From: Desulfuromonas sp. DDH964
GTDB taxonomy: Bacteria; Desulfobacterota; Desulfuromonadia; Desulfuromonadales; DDH964
Direction of reading: 5' to 3'
DNA: 64,000 nucleotides
Assembly (NCBI RefSeq): GCF_001611275.1
Contig: NZ_CP015080.1
Span: forward strand, 2,480,001 to 2,544,000
A model generated the notes under the pieces. The model ran no database searches. It was not told where the DNA came from and was given only the letters and a program-made list of their open reading frames with translations. Positions 55,383 through 63,132 of the stretch are shown in pieces. The position numbers and the translations under genes were made by a program. The number at the start of each line of letters is the position of its first letter. The stretch's first letter is position 1.

Positions 55383-56195
55383 ATGGACCTGCTCAGACGC
55401 GAACTCGCCCCTGTTACCCCCAATGCCTGGTCCGAGATCGACGCCATGGCCCGCGAGGCTCTGGTCGCCACCCTCTCGGCGCGCAAATTCGTCGACCTCG
55501 ATGGCCCCCAGGGCATCGCCCACGCCTGCGTCAACCTCGGCCGCCTCGCCCTCCCCTCCGGCCAGCAAGACGGCAGCGTACGCTACGGCATCCACCAGGT
55601 CTTGCCGCTGATCGAAACCCGGGTCAACTTTGTCCTCAGGCAGTGGGAGCTCGACAATATCGACCGCGGGGCCAAGGACACCCAGCTCGACGCTCTGGTC
55701 GCCGCCGCCCGCGAGATCGCCGGATTTGAAGAGAAGGCAATCTTCCATGGCTTCAAGGAGGCCGGCATCAAGGGGCTGCATGCCGAGATCCCATCCCGCC
55801 CGGTTTCGCTGGAGCTGCACATGGACGCCTTCGTCGATGCCGTCTCCGAAGGGCAGGCGCAGCTGCTGCGCGACGGCGTCGAAGGCCCCGCCCACCTCGT
55901 GGTCAGCCCCGAGATCTGGAAATTTCTCGCCCGCAGCACCCCCGGCGGCACCCTGCGCAGCCTGCTCGAACAGCAGCTCGGCGGCCAGGTGATCTACTCC
56001 GCCACCGTCAAGGACGCGCTCCTTGCCGCCACCCGCGGTGGCGACCTCGAGCTGACCATCGGCCAGGATTTCGCCATCGGCTACCACCACCACACCGCCG
56101 AGGAGATCCACCTCTTCATGACCGAATCCTTCACCTTCCGGGTGATCGCGCCGGAGGCGCTGGTCGGTTTTGCGCTGAAGAAAGCAAAGAAGTAG
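55383..56195 (+). CDS. Encapsulin shell protein, family 1 (linocin-M18-like)
   Basis: A 270-residue shell protein of the HK97 fold. The N-terminus MDLLRRELAPVTPNAWSEID and the E-loop and P-domain phrases (LIETRVNFVLRQWELDNIDRG; HLVVSPEIWKFL; EIHLFMTESFTFRVIAPEALVGF) are typical. I start at ATG 55383, six bases after AAGGAG; ATG 55377 is too close to that site. It follows the cargo gene by 66 bases. The pair would form a protein compartment of about 24 nm (T=1 for this length), for iron storage and protection from peroxide. An IS630 element begins 10 bases after its stop. Confidence 0.94.
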   Translation: MDLLRRELAPVTPNAWSEIDAMAREALVATLSARKFVDLDGPQGIAHACVNLGRLALPSGQQDGSVRYGIHQVLPLIETRVNFVLRQWELDNIDRGAKDTQLDALVAAAREIAGFEEKAIFHGFKEAGIKGLHAEIPSRPVSLELHMDAFVDAVSEGQAQLLRDGVEGPAHLVVSPEIWKFLARSTPGGTLRSLLEQQLGGQVIYSATVKDALLAATRGGDLELTIGQDFAIGYHHHTAEEIHLFMTESFTFRVIAPEALVGFALKKAKK

Positions 56196-56205
56196 AAGCA
56201 GCGGC

Positions 56206-57358
56206 TAGTGTTTAATTGCAAAACTAAGCGTTATAATATAGACTTCTTTCACCCCCACCATCGTGAAAGGAGTCGCTTATGCCGAGAAAATCTCCAATAC
56301 CCCTGTGCAGCGAAAAGGACCGCCAGACACTCAGGGAATGGGCAAGCAGTCGAAGCATGGAGGCGCGCCTTGTTGAACGTGCCCGGATTATCTGCAAACT
56401 CCTTGACGGAGAATCCGTCAGCAAGGTCGCCATGGATCTTAACGTGCGCCCGAACACGGTTATTGAATGGCGGAACCGTTTCTCCGCTGCGGGTATTGCC
56501 GGGCTATATGATCGCCCGCGCTCTGGCAAACCGCCGAAATATGACCAGGCGTTTCAAACGCGAGTTCTGAAAGCGTTGGAACTTCCGCCACCGCCCGGCC
56601 AGGCATGTTGGGACGGCCCGGCGCTTGCCAAGCAGTTTGGCGCTTCGGATGATGCCATTTGGCGAGTGCTGCGCAAGCACAATATCAGCCTTGCCCGACA
56701 ACGAAGTTGGTGCGTAAGCACTGATCCAGAGTTCGCACCAAAGGCGGCTGACATTATCGGGCTCTACCTGGCGCCCCCCGAAAAAGCCTTGGTGATCTCA
56801 GTCGATGAGAAACCGAGCATCCAGGCGCTTGAGCGCGCCAAGGGGTATGTCTGTACCAGTAGCGGCAAAGTCGTCCAGGGCCTAAAGAGCACCTACAAAC
56901 GGCATGGAACCCTGAACCTTTTTGCGGCGCTCAACGTAGCGACAGGCGCCGTGCATACGCAGACAACCGAGTTCAAGAGAAGGGTTGATTTCCTAGCCTT
57001 CATGGATCAGGTCCTCTCAGAACTTCCGGACAGCGACCAGCGAGAAATTCACGTGATCCTGGACAATTATTGCATTCATAAACGCAACGACGAATGGCTT
57101 GCGCAGCACCCAAACGTCATGTTTCACTTTACACCGACTTCTGCAAGTTGGCTCAATCAAGTCGAGATATGGTTCGGCATTCTTTCACGTAAGGCACTGA
57201 AGAACGCCAGTTTTCAAAGCATTGACCAGTTGCGTGCGGCCATCGAGGCCTTTATAGAAGCCTATCAGCCCAACGCCAAGCCTTTTGTATGGCGTAAGCG
57301 AGAGGTCAAGGGGTCGCAACTGAGAAACACTATCGCTAACTTTTGCAACTAGACACTA
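56206..57358. mobile_element. IS630-family insertion sequence with TA target duplication
   Basis: The element runs 56208-57356 (1149 bp), flanked by TA on each side. Terminal inverted repeats of about 30 bases are imperfect: the left end begins GTGTTTAATTGCAAAACTAAG and the right end, reverse complemented, begins GTGTCTAGTTGCAAAAGTTAG. It carries one intact transposase. The TA target and the transposase type both fit IS630. It is inserted just after the encapsulin gene. Confidence 0.92.
56279..57352 (+). CDS. IS630-family transposase
   Basis: A 357-residue DDE transposase. An N-terminal helix-turn-helix (about residues 30-75, LDGESVSKVAMDLNVRPNTV) is followed by a second winged region (GPALAKQFGASDDAIWRVLR). 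The catalytic triad lies in VISVDEKPSIQ (Asp), HVILDNYCIHK (Asp) and SWLNQVEIWFGIL (Glu). No stop interrupts it. It reads in the same direction as the encapsulin gene, and its stop codon lies 4 bases before the right end of the element. Confidence 0.95.
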   Translation: MPRKSPIPLCSEKDRQTLREWASSRSMEARLVERARIICKLLDGESVSKVAMDLNVRPNTVIEWRNRFSAAGIAGLYDRPRSGKPPKYDQAFQTRVLKALELPPPPGQACWDGPALAKQFGASDDAIWRVLRKHNISLARQRSWCVSTDPEFAPKAADIIGLYLAPPEKALVISVDEKPSIQALERAKGYVCTSSGKVVQGLKSTYKRHGTLNLFAALNVATGAVHTQTTEFKRRVDFLAFMDQVLSELPDSDQREIHVILDNYCIHKRNDEWLAQHPNVMFHFTPTSASWLNQVEIWFGILSRKALKNASFQSIDQLRAAIEAFIEAYQPNAKPFVWRKREVKGSQLRNTIANFCN

Positions 57359-57378
57359 GGTGGCCATCCCAAGTACGC

Positions 57379-57422
57379 ATACCAGCAGGGTCCAGCCTGG
57401 CCAGGCTGGACCCTGCTGGTAT
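57379..57422. repeat. Perfect 44-bp palindrome
   Basis: ATACCAGCAGGGTCCAGCCTGG (57379-57400) is the exact reverse complement of 57401-57422, with no loop base. No T run follows on either strand. It sits 22 bases after the IS630 element and may be the original downstream hairpin of the encapsulin operon, now separated from it by the insertion. Confidence 0.9.
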
Positions 57423-57519
57423 TGCCTCAGTGATCGAGGGGCAGCGCCACTGGCGCTGGGGCGTGGAGGTGATACCCTTGCAAGAGTTATCGATTCCCAA
57501 CCCCAACCAGGAGAAGAAG

Positions 57520-58143
57520 ATGCGACTCATCCCGACCTTGCTCATGGCAGTGATGATCACCTTCCTCGCCGGGGCCTGCTCCCAGGAGCCTGCCCCCGTC
57601 AAGGAACCGGTCAAACCATCGGCGCAGGAGACGCAACCGACGCCTGCCACCGTCCAGCAGCCGGCCCAGCCAGCGGCTCAGGAGACGCAACCGGCCCCCG
57701 CGACGGCGGGAGAGAAGATGACGCAGCAGGTTGAAACCAGCCTTAACAAGGTTGAGCAGGAGGCGGTCCAGGGAGCCAAGGTCGTGGCCAAGGAGGCCGA
57801 CAAGGTCGCAACGGAGAGCAAAGCCGTAGTCGAGGAAACTGTCACCAAGGCGAAGCAGGAAGTCGCTGCCGCCGCGACCGTGGTCGCCGATTCGCTGACC
57901 CCGCCGCCAGCACCGGCGCCGAAGGCGCCCGAAGTCATCACCTACCCGGCGTCGATGGGGAAGGTCGCCTTCACCCATGCCACCCATGCCGCCCGACTCG
58001 ACTGCAGCAAGTGCCACACTAACGACCCACCCCAGAAGATCGCCATCGACAAGACCTCCGCCCATACGCTCTGCAAGGGGTGCCACCAGGTCATGGGCGG
58101 CAATGCCCCGACCGCCTGTACCGGCTGTCACAAAAAGGGCTGA
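57520..58143 (+). CDS. Triheme cytochrome c7-like lipoprotein with long stalk
   Basis: A 207-residue protein with a lipobox LAGAC (C20), so it is probably tethered to a membrane. Residues 21-60 are Pro/Glu/Gln-rich with a repeated block (QETQPTPATVQQPAQPA and QETQPAPATA). Residues about 65-125 form a charged Ala/Val/Lys helix. Residues 140-207 are a c7-type domain with CSKCH (162-166), CKGCH (185-189) and CTGCH (200-204), and histidines for ligation at 152, 155 and 182. The start at 57520 has CAGGAGAAG upstream. It probably carries electrons at an envelope membrane; partners are unknown. Confidence 0.85.
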   Translation: MRLIPTLLMAVMITFLAGACSQEPAPVKEPVKPSAQETQPTPATVQQPAQPAAQETQPAPATAGEKMTQQVETSLNKVEQEAVQGAKVVAKEADKVATESKAVVEETVTKAKQEVAAAATVVADSLTPPPAPAPKAPEVITYPASMGKVAFTHATHAARLDCSKCHTNDPPQKIAIDKTSAHTLCKGCHQVMGGNAPTACTGCHKKG

Positions 58144-58260
58144 GAATGCTACGATGGTAAAGAAGTTCAAACGAATAACGGGGTAAACCGGCTGCGATCC
58201 TGAATCTTGCCGGTCTGGCCGTATCGACCGAGCTTTTCAGGAGCAAGACTTGGGTTGAAG

Positions 58261-58298
58261 AATAAACGACCCCGTAGCGTGCTGCGGGGTCGTTTATT
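58261..58298. terminator. Hairpin after the cytochrome gene
   Basis: AATAAACGACCCCGTAGC (58261-58278) pairs with GCTGCGGGGTCGTTTATT (58281-58298), with one G-T pair. The arms carry A- and T-rich ends, so it can act as a terminator in the plus direction. It lies about 117 bases after the cytochrome stop and 38 before cfa. Confidence 0.8.
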
Positions 58299-58335
58299 TG
58301 GAGCGGCGGCAGACTTGTCGATAGGAGGAGCATCG

Positions 58336-59502
58336 ATGGAACCTGGACCGATGGAGCCCCTGGCAAGACCGCAGTGGGCGAAAACGGCCGAGGAATCGTT
58401 TCGGGACCGGGTCGAGGCCTTGTTCGACCTGGCCGGAGTCCGGGTGAACGGTAACCGGCCCTGGGATATCGAGGTAAACGATACCCGCCTCTTCCGACGG
58501 ATTTTGGCCGAAGGGAGCCTCGGCCTGGGCGAGGCTTACATGGACGGCTGGTGGGACTGCCAGGCCCTCGACCGATTCTTCCATCGGGTCCTGCAGGCGG
58601 GGCTGGATGCAAAGGTGCGGACCCTCGGCATGCTCTGGGCGTCCTGCAAGGCGCGGCTTTGCAATCGCCAATCGGTTGCCCGCGCCCGCCAGGTCGGCAA
58701 GCGCCATTACGACATCGGCAACGATCTTTACCGGGCCATGCTCGATTCGCGCATGAACTACAGCTGCGGCTACTGAAAGGAGACCGCCGACCTCGAAATC
58801 GCCCAGGAGCAGAAACTCGACCTGATCTGCCGCAAGTTGCATCTGCGGTCCGGGCAGCGTCTGCTCGATATCGGCTGCGGCTGGGGGGCGATGGCGCGCT
58901 TTGCCGCCGAACGTTACGGCGTCAGCGTGGTGGGGGTGACCATCTCCGAACAGCAGGCCAGGCTGGCCCGGGAACTCTGCCACGATCTGCCGGTGGAAAT
59001 CCGCCTGCAGGACTACCGCGCGCTCAACGAACCTTTCGATCGGGTCGTTTCCGTCGGCATGTTCGAGCACGTCGGCCCGCGCAACTATGCAACCTTCATG
59101 CAGGTCGTTGCCCGCTGCCTGGTTGATAATGGACTTTTCCTGCTCCATACCATCGGCGGCAACCGACCGACAGCGACCACCGACCCCTGGATCGAGCGTT
59201 ACATCTTTCCCAACGGCGTTCTCCCCTCGCCCGGACAGATCGCCCGCGCCCTGGAGAAGGTCTTTGTGCTGGTGGACTGGCACAATTTCGGCCCCGACTA
59301 CGATCTGACCCTGATGGCCTGGTACCGCAAATTCGAAGCGGCCTGGCCGGCGCTGCGCAGCCGCTACGACGAACGTTTTCACCGCATGTGGCGCTACTAT
59401 CTCCTCTCCTGTGCCGGAGCCTTCCGCGCCCGGGTCAATCAACTCTGGCAGATCGTGCTGAGCAAGGAGGGGATTCCACAAGGGTACCGGGCACAGCGTT
59501 GA
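58336..59502 (+). pseudogene. cfa: Cyclopropane-fatty-acyl-phospholipid synthase, interrupted by one in-frame TGA
   Basis: The frame from ATG 58336 (ATAGGAGGAG upstream) to 59502 would give 388 residues, normal for Cfa (E. coli 382). It is cut by a single TGA at 58774-58776. The residues around it read MNYSCGY-stop-KETADLEIAQEQKLD, where E. coli has MQYSCAYWKDADNLESAQQ, so the TGA replaces a conserved Trp codon (TGG to TGA). The second half has the SAM motif RLLDIGCGWGAMARF, SVGMFEHVGPRNY and the DWHNFGPDYDLTLMAWY motif. The frame and composition are otherwise intact. It is a fresh nonsense mutation, a sequencing error, or recoding. A TTG at 58837 is a possible restart. Confidence 0.88.
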
Positions 59503-59537
59503 GGATTCCGAGGCCTGCAATTCCGGGTAGCGCAAAA

Positions 59538-60564
59538 CCGGGGACGTTCATCAGTCGATTAGCGACAACAGCGCCGGATCGTTCTTGATCAATAGTTCCC
59601 CCCGTCGGACAGCCATACTCACCCCGGAGCGACTCAACCCCAGTTGCCTCCCCACCGCGGCACCGCTGTGACCAAGATAACGGGTGGCCAAATACGAAAC
59701 GAGACCGCGAACCTCGGCGACCCCCACCGCGCGGCTCTTCTCCCGCAACAGAGCGGAATCGACGGTGAAACGATCACAGACCTTGGCGATCAGTTCAGCG
59801 ATGCCGAGACGGGACGGCAGCTCCGCAGCCAACCCCCGGCGCCCGCGGAGGTCTTCGACAAAATCTCCCCCGCCCAGAATCCGGTCGTCATACGGATCAT
59901 CGGGGTTCTCCAGGCGCCGCTTACCGCTGCTGGTCAAATCGTCCCGTTTTCCTTGTTCAACTCCATCGGCGACAAATTGACGGTAGCGGCGCCGTCCTTC
60001 GCCTTCACGCCTGGCAAAGAGGCGAAGGAGATCATCCACAGACTGACCTGGCAGAACGCCCTGCCCCATGATAACCGCATGGCCGGACCAAGGGCAGTCG
60101 TCCAGCGCCGTCAAGTCCGTCACCAGCCCGGCCCGTAACGGATTGAGATGGATATAACGAACCAGTTCCAGAAGGTAGGTGTCCTCATCGCAGACAATCG
60201 ACTTGTAACGATTCTGAAAGAGGTGTCCGGAACGCTTGTGCCGGAGGTTGAAATAGATGGCATAGCCGGTGAGCAACCGACGCATGAAGGGTGCGAGGCA
60301 GGTCTGGCGGGGACGAAGCAAGAGATGGACGTGATTGGTCATCAACGCCCAGGCGAAACATTCGGTGCCGGTCTGAATGAGAAGACGTGAAAGATTATGA
60401 AGAAATCGCCGGCGGTCGTTGTCGTCGCGAAAGAGATCACAACGGTCGACACCGCGGAAGATGACGTGTTGAAGCAAGTCGGGAATATCGAGGCGAGCGG
60501 CTCTTGGCATGCTGAAAGACTAGCATCCGAAACAGGCTAGTCAACTATTGAACAACGTCCCCGG
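59538..60564. mobile_element. RAYT (REP-associated transposase) element
   Basis: Bounded by an inverted repeat CCGGGGACGTT at 59538-59548 and its reverse complement at 60554-60564; the inner bases continue partly alike (TCATCAG and GTTCAATAG). It contains one Y1-type transposase gene, so it is a candidate RAYT unit. I cannot see a target duplication, and the exact ends are approximate. Confidence 0.6.
59551..60510 (-). CDS. RAYT transposase (Y1/HUH family) with C-terminal DnaA-like HTH
   Basis: A 319-residue protein. The HUH motif is H60-V-H62 in ALMTNHVHLLLRPRQ, and the likely catalytic tyrosine lies in LVRYIHLNPLRAGLV (about residue 119), the signature of REP-associated tyrosine transposases. 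The C-terminal third (about 215-319, RDPALL-side) carries a helix-turn-helix of the DnaA C-terminal type (RGLVSYLATRYLGHSGAAVGRQLGLSRSGVS). Such proteins act on palindromic REP sequences. The gene is intact. Whether REP repeats occur elsewhere in this genome cannot be seen from one window. Confidence 0.9.
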   Translation of the reverse strand: MPRAARLDIPDLLQHVIFRGVDRCDLFRDDNDRRRFLHNLSRLLIQTGTECFAWALMTNHVHLLLRPRQTCLAPFMRRLLTGYAIYFNLRHKRSGHLFQNRYKSIVCDEDTYLLELVRYIHLNPLRAGLVTDLTALDDCPWSGHAVIMGQGVLPGQSVDDLLRLFARREGEGRRRYRQFVADGVEQGKRDDLTSSGKRRLENPDDPYDDRILGGGDFVEDLRGRRGLAAELPSRLGIAELIAKVCDRFTVDSALLREKSRAVGVAEVRGLVSYLATRYLGHSGAAVGRQLGLSRSGVSMAVRRGELLIKNDPALLSLID

Positions 60565-60976
60565 AGGGTCTGTGCTGCCTGTAGAACGCCAGAAAATCAG
60601 CCGGAGAGAGAACGGTCACCTCCTGGCAGGACTCAGACGGAAAATGTACGTGGTTGCCAGTGATAAGACACGCTACACAAGCGGCGATGGCGACTTCCAA
60701 AAATGGCTCGTCATCGGGGTCTGGCAACGGTTGCTTGAGGGGGGAAGCCGCGACGATGCTGCCGTAATGTTCTATGAGATCAAGCATGGCTGCAACCTTG
60801 TCCTGATCAAATCTGAATTTGGGTCGAGCAAGGACATCCTGATATTCCGTCAGGATTCTGGCATCAAGGGCGAGTATCAATTCGCCAGACGACACCATAC
60901 GAACAACTTCCCCGCAAGGACCAAAAGGCGACAGTAGGCCGGCGACCAAAACATTTGTGTCAAGGACGATTTTCAT
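60545..60976 (-). CDS. PIN-domain toxin of a toxin-antitoxin pair
   Basis: A 143-residue PIN-family RNase (COG1569-like). Metal-binding acidic residues are in MKIVLDTNVLVAGLL (D6), EYQDVLARP and DPDDEPFLEVAIA (about residues 87-99). The C-terminal nine residues HRPSGDVVQ are read through the RAYT flanking repeat CCGGGGACGTT, so that end is probably not ancestral. The body is otherwise complete. The ATG overlaps the antitoxin stop by 4 bases. PIN toxins cut RNA; the target is not visible here. Confidence 0.88.
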   Translation of the reverse strand: MKIVLDTNVLVAGLLSPFGPCGEVVRMVSSGELILALDARILTEYQDVLARPKFRFDQDKVAAMLDLIEHYGSIVAASPLKQPLPDPDDEPFLEVAIAACVACLITGNHVHFPSESCQEVTVLSPADFLAFYRQHRPSGDVVQ

Positions 60977-61260
60977 CGCGGGCGTTTACCGCGAACTGCT
61001 TTGATCTCGCTGTCGATCTCCTCCAGAGAAATCCGATCTGTTCCCAGTTCAACTGACCGGCGCTGGAGATAGGCAGTTGCTTCGACCGCACGTGCAGTGC
61101 GGAATGCCGAAAGAGCCTCTTCAAGATTTGATTCGTTGATCGCCGCAAGAATGGCAATGGGTCGGCCGTTGCTCGTAATCACCATTTCCCGCTCTCCAGG
61201 GAGTTCTTTCCAAACCTTTGCGGATTGGCCTCTTAAATCGCGAACACTTAGAAATTTCAT
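60973..61260 (-). CDS. Phd/YefM-family antitoxin
   Basis: A 95-residue protein started at ATG 61260 (MKFLSVRDLRGQSAKVWKEL) with GGAGGTCGTC upstream. The N-terminal half is a Phd/YefM DNA-binding fold (EREMVITSNGRPIAILAAI), and the C-terminal half is a charged helix that would neutralise the toxin (RRSVELGTDRISLEEIDSEI). It overlaps the PIN gene, the usual arrangement. The frame extends to 61296, but the longer form (MCTLWCTRMEV) crosses the predicted operator. Confidence 0.88.
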   Translation of the reverse strand: MKFLSVRDLRGQSAKVWKELPGEREMVITSNGRPIAILAAINESNLEEALSAFRTARAVEATAYLQRRSVELGTDRISLEEIDSEIKAVRGKRPR

Positions 61261-61274
61261 GACGACCTCCATTC

Positions 61275-61294
61275 GTGTACACCACAGAGTACAC
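61275..61294. promoter_or_regulatory. Likely autoregulatory operator of the toxin-antitoxin pair
   Basis: GTGTAC (61275-61280) and GTACAC (61289-61294) form an inverted repeat with an 8-base spacer; the left arm is also part of the palindrome GTGTACAC. It lies 15 bases upstream of the antitoxin start, where a Phd-type repressor would bind. Confidence 0.6.
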
Positions 61295-61360
61295 AAACGT
61301 CCCTCAATGTCAAGTTGTGGGTTTTAGAATTTTGACCGGTTGCCGTCAATATCGGGCTGG

Positions 61361-62146
61361 TCACTCCTCCTCGAACGCCTTCTCTTTCCGCTCCACCGGA
61401 CACAACGCCGCCTGGTTCGGCGCTGCCAGCTTGGCGTGAATGCGGTCGATCCACTCGGAGGGGAGCTCGAAGATTGACGAGCGCAGGCGCTCCATCCACC
61501 AGTTGGAAATCTCGCGCAGATCCTCCTGGCCGTAGCGGTGCTCGACGATGCGGAAGGAATCCTTCTCGTACATGATGACGTCCACCGGCAAATCGACGTC
61601 GGTGGCGCTGATGCGGGTCGAGTCGAAGGCGAGGATGCCGACCTTGAGGGCGAAGTTGAGGGGGTCGTCGTAGGTGAAGGTACGGTCGAGGATCGGCTTG
61701 CCGTAGCCGCTGGCGCCGACGATCGAGTAGGGGGTCCCCTTGGCGACCTCGACCCAGTTCCCCTGCGGATAGAGGAGGTAGAGCTTGGGCTCGGCGTCCC
61801 GCGCCATCTGGCCACCGATCAGGCAGTGGATGTCGAAGATCAGGCCGCTTTTGGAGAGCGCCGGCTGATCCTCCTCGGCGACCTTGCGGATCATCTCGGC
61901 GAAGGCATTGACCGCCTTGTAGAGGCGATCGAAGGGGACCTCCTGGGCCTCGATGAACTCTTCGAAGTAGGTCAGTGCCTTGTCGCGCACCGAGCGCAAG
62001 CCGGAGGTCATCAGGAACATCGCCGACTTCTCGGCGTGGAAAATGGTGACTTTCTTGGCGGTGATCGCCTCGTAGCCGGAGGTGATACGGGTGTCGGCGA
62101 TACCGACCAGCCCGGCGCTGGTGCGCATGCCGAGGCAAAAGGTCAT
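61361..62146 (-). CDS. Anbu-type proteasome-related peptidase
   Basis: A 261-residue protein of the ancestral beta-subunit (Anbu, COG3484) class. The N-terminus M-T-F-C-L-G-M places a threonine at residue 2, the expected nucleophile after methionine removal. The fold starts with [17 protein letters not shown], as in proteasome beta subunits and HslV. Anbu forms open rings; its natural substrate is not settled. It is the last of a three-gene unit with an alpha-E protein and a circularly permuted ATP-grasp enzyme, the known Anbu neighbourhood. It overlaps the alpha-E gene by 4 bases. Confidence 0.92.
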   Translation of the reverse strand: MTFCLGMRTSAGLVGIADTRITSGYEAITAKKVTIFHAEKSAMFLMTSGLRSVRDKALTYFEEFIEAQEVPFDRLYKAVNAFAEMIRKVAEEDQPALSKSGLIFDIHCLIGGQMARDAEPKLYLLYPQGNWVEVAKGTPYSIVGASGYGKPILDRTFTYDDPLNFALKVGILAFDSTRISATDVDLPVDVIMYEKDSFRIVEHRYGQEDLREISNWWMERLRSSIFELPSEWIDRIHAKLAAPNQAALCPVERKEKAFEEE

Positions 62147-63132
62147 TGCAGTTGCTCCTGTTTGGAGGATCGGCCGGTTTCGCCGAGGGGGTGCAGGGCG
62201 AAAAAGGTTTCGGAGATGGCTTCGCCGACATTGTTGATGCGCGTCTGGGTGCTGTCAAGAAATTCGTGCAGGCCGCCGTTCAATATCTCCTCGATGGTGA
62301 TGTAGTCGAGATCGGCGAGGAGCTTGCCGAGGGTCTTGTCGGCGAGGTTGGAAAAAGAGCCGCGCGGGCGCCCGGTGATGTTGCGCAGGGAGATTTCGGC
62401 GGTGGTCAGGCAATAGTGGATCGCCCGCGGAAACTTGGTGTCGAGCACCAGATAATCGACGATCTTCTCGCGGTCGATGCGGCCGTGGCGCTTGCGGTAC
62501 ATCTCAAAAGCGCTCGCCGAGCGGAGCAGCGCCGCCCAGAGGATATTGTCGAAGGGGGTACCGACGTAATCGACCGACGGCAGCAGGATGTAATACTTGA
62601 CGTCGAGAATGCGCGAGGTCTTGTCGGCGCGCTCCAGCATCCGCCCGAGGCGGCCGAAGTGCCACCCTTCGCCGTGGGTCATGGTGCTTTCGGTGATGCC
62701 GACGAAGAGGTGGCTCGCCATCATGATGTCGACAAAGAACTGGTGCGGCAGGTCCATGCTCAGCCCCCGCGGCGCCGCCTCGTTGACCATCAGGTAGAAG
62801 GTGTTGACCTGCTGCCACATCTCCGAGCTGATGTGCTCGCGCACCGAGCGGGCGTTCTCGCGCGCCGCGCGCAGACAGGAGAGGATCGAGTTGGGGTTGT
62901 TGCGGTCAAAAGTCAGAAACTGGAGGACGTTGTCCCGGGTCATCCCCTGGTAATGTTCGGCAAAGAGCTCGTCGTCGCCGGTGGTGGCGACCAGCGGCTC
63001 CCACTGCTCGCTCGCCCCGCGCGGCAGGTCGAGGATCATGTGATAGCTGGCATCGATGAAGCGGGCGACGTTCTCGGCGCGCTCGATGTAGCGGTTCATC
63101 CAGTAGATCGATTCGGCGACGCGGCTCAGCAT
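62143..63132 (-). CDS. Alpha-E domain protein
   Basis: A 329-residue, nearly all-helical protein starting [27 protein letters not shown], the hallmark of the alpha-E (COG2307) family. It has repeated helix pairs and conserved phrases [26 protein letters not shown] and [24 protein letters not shown]. Family members always sit near Anbu and ATP-grasp genes, and are thought to help make a modified peptide or protein tag, but the activity is not proven. It overlaps the ATP-grasp gene by 7 bases. Confidence 0.93.
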   Translation of the reverse strand: MLSRVAESIYWMNRYIERAENVARFIDASYHMILDLPRGASEQWEPLVATTGDDELFAEHYQGMTRDNVLQFLTFDRNNPNSILSCLRAARENARSVREHISSEMWQQVNTFYLMVNEAAPRGLSMDLPHQFFVDIMMASHLFVGITESTMTHGEGWHFGRLGRMLERADKTSRILDVKYYILLPSVDYVGTPFDNILWAALLRSASAFEMYRKRHGRIDREKIVDYLVLDTKFPRAIHYCLTTAEISLRNITGRPRGSFSNLADKTLGKLLADLDYITIEEILNGGLHEFLDSTQTRINNVGEAISETFFALHPLGETGRSSKQEQLQ

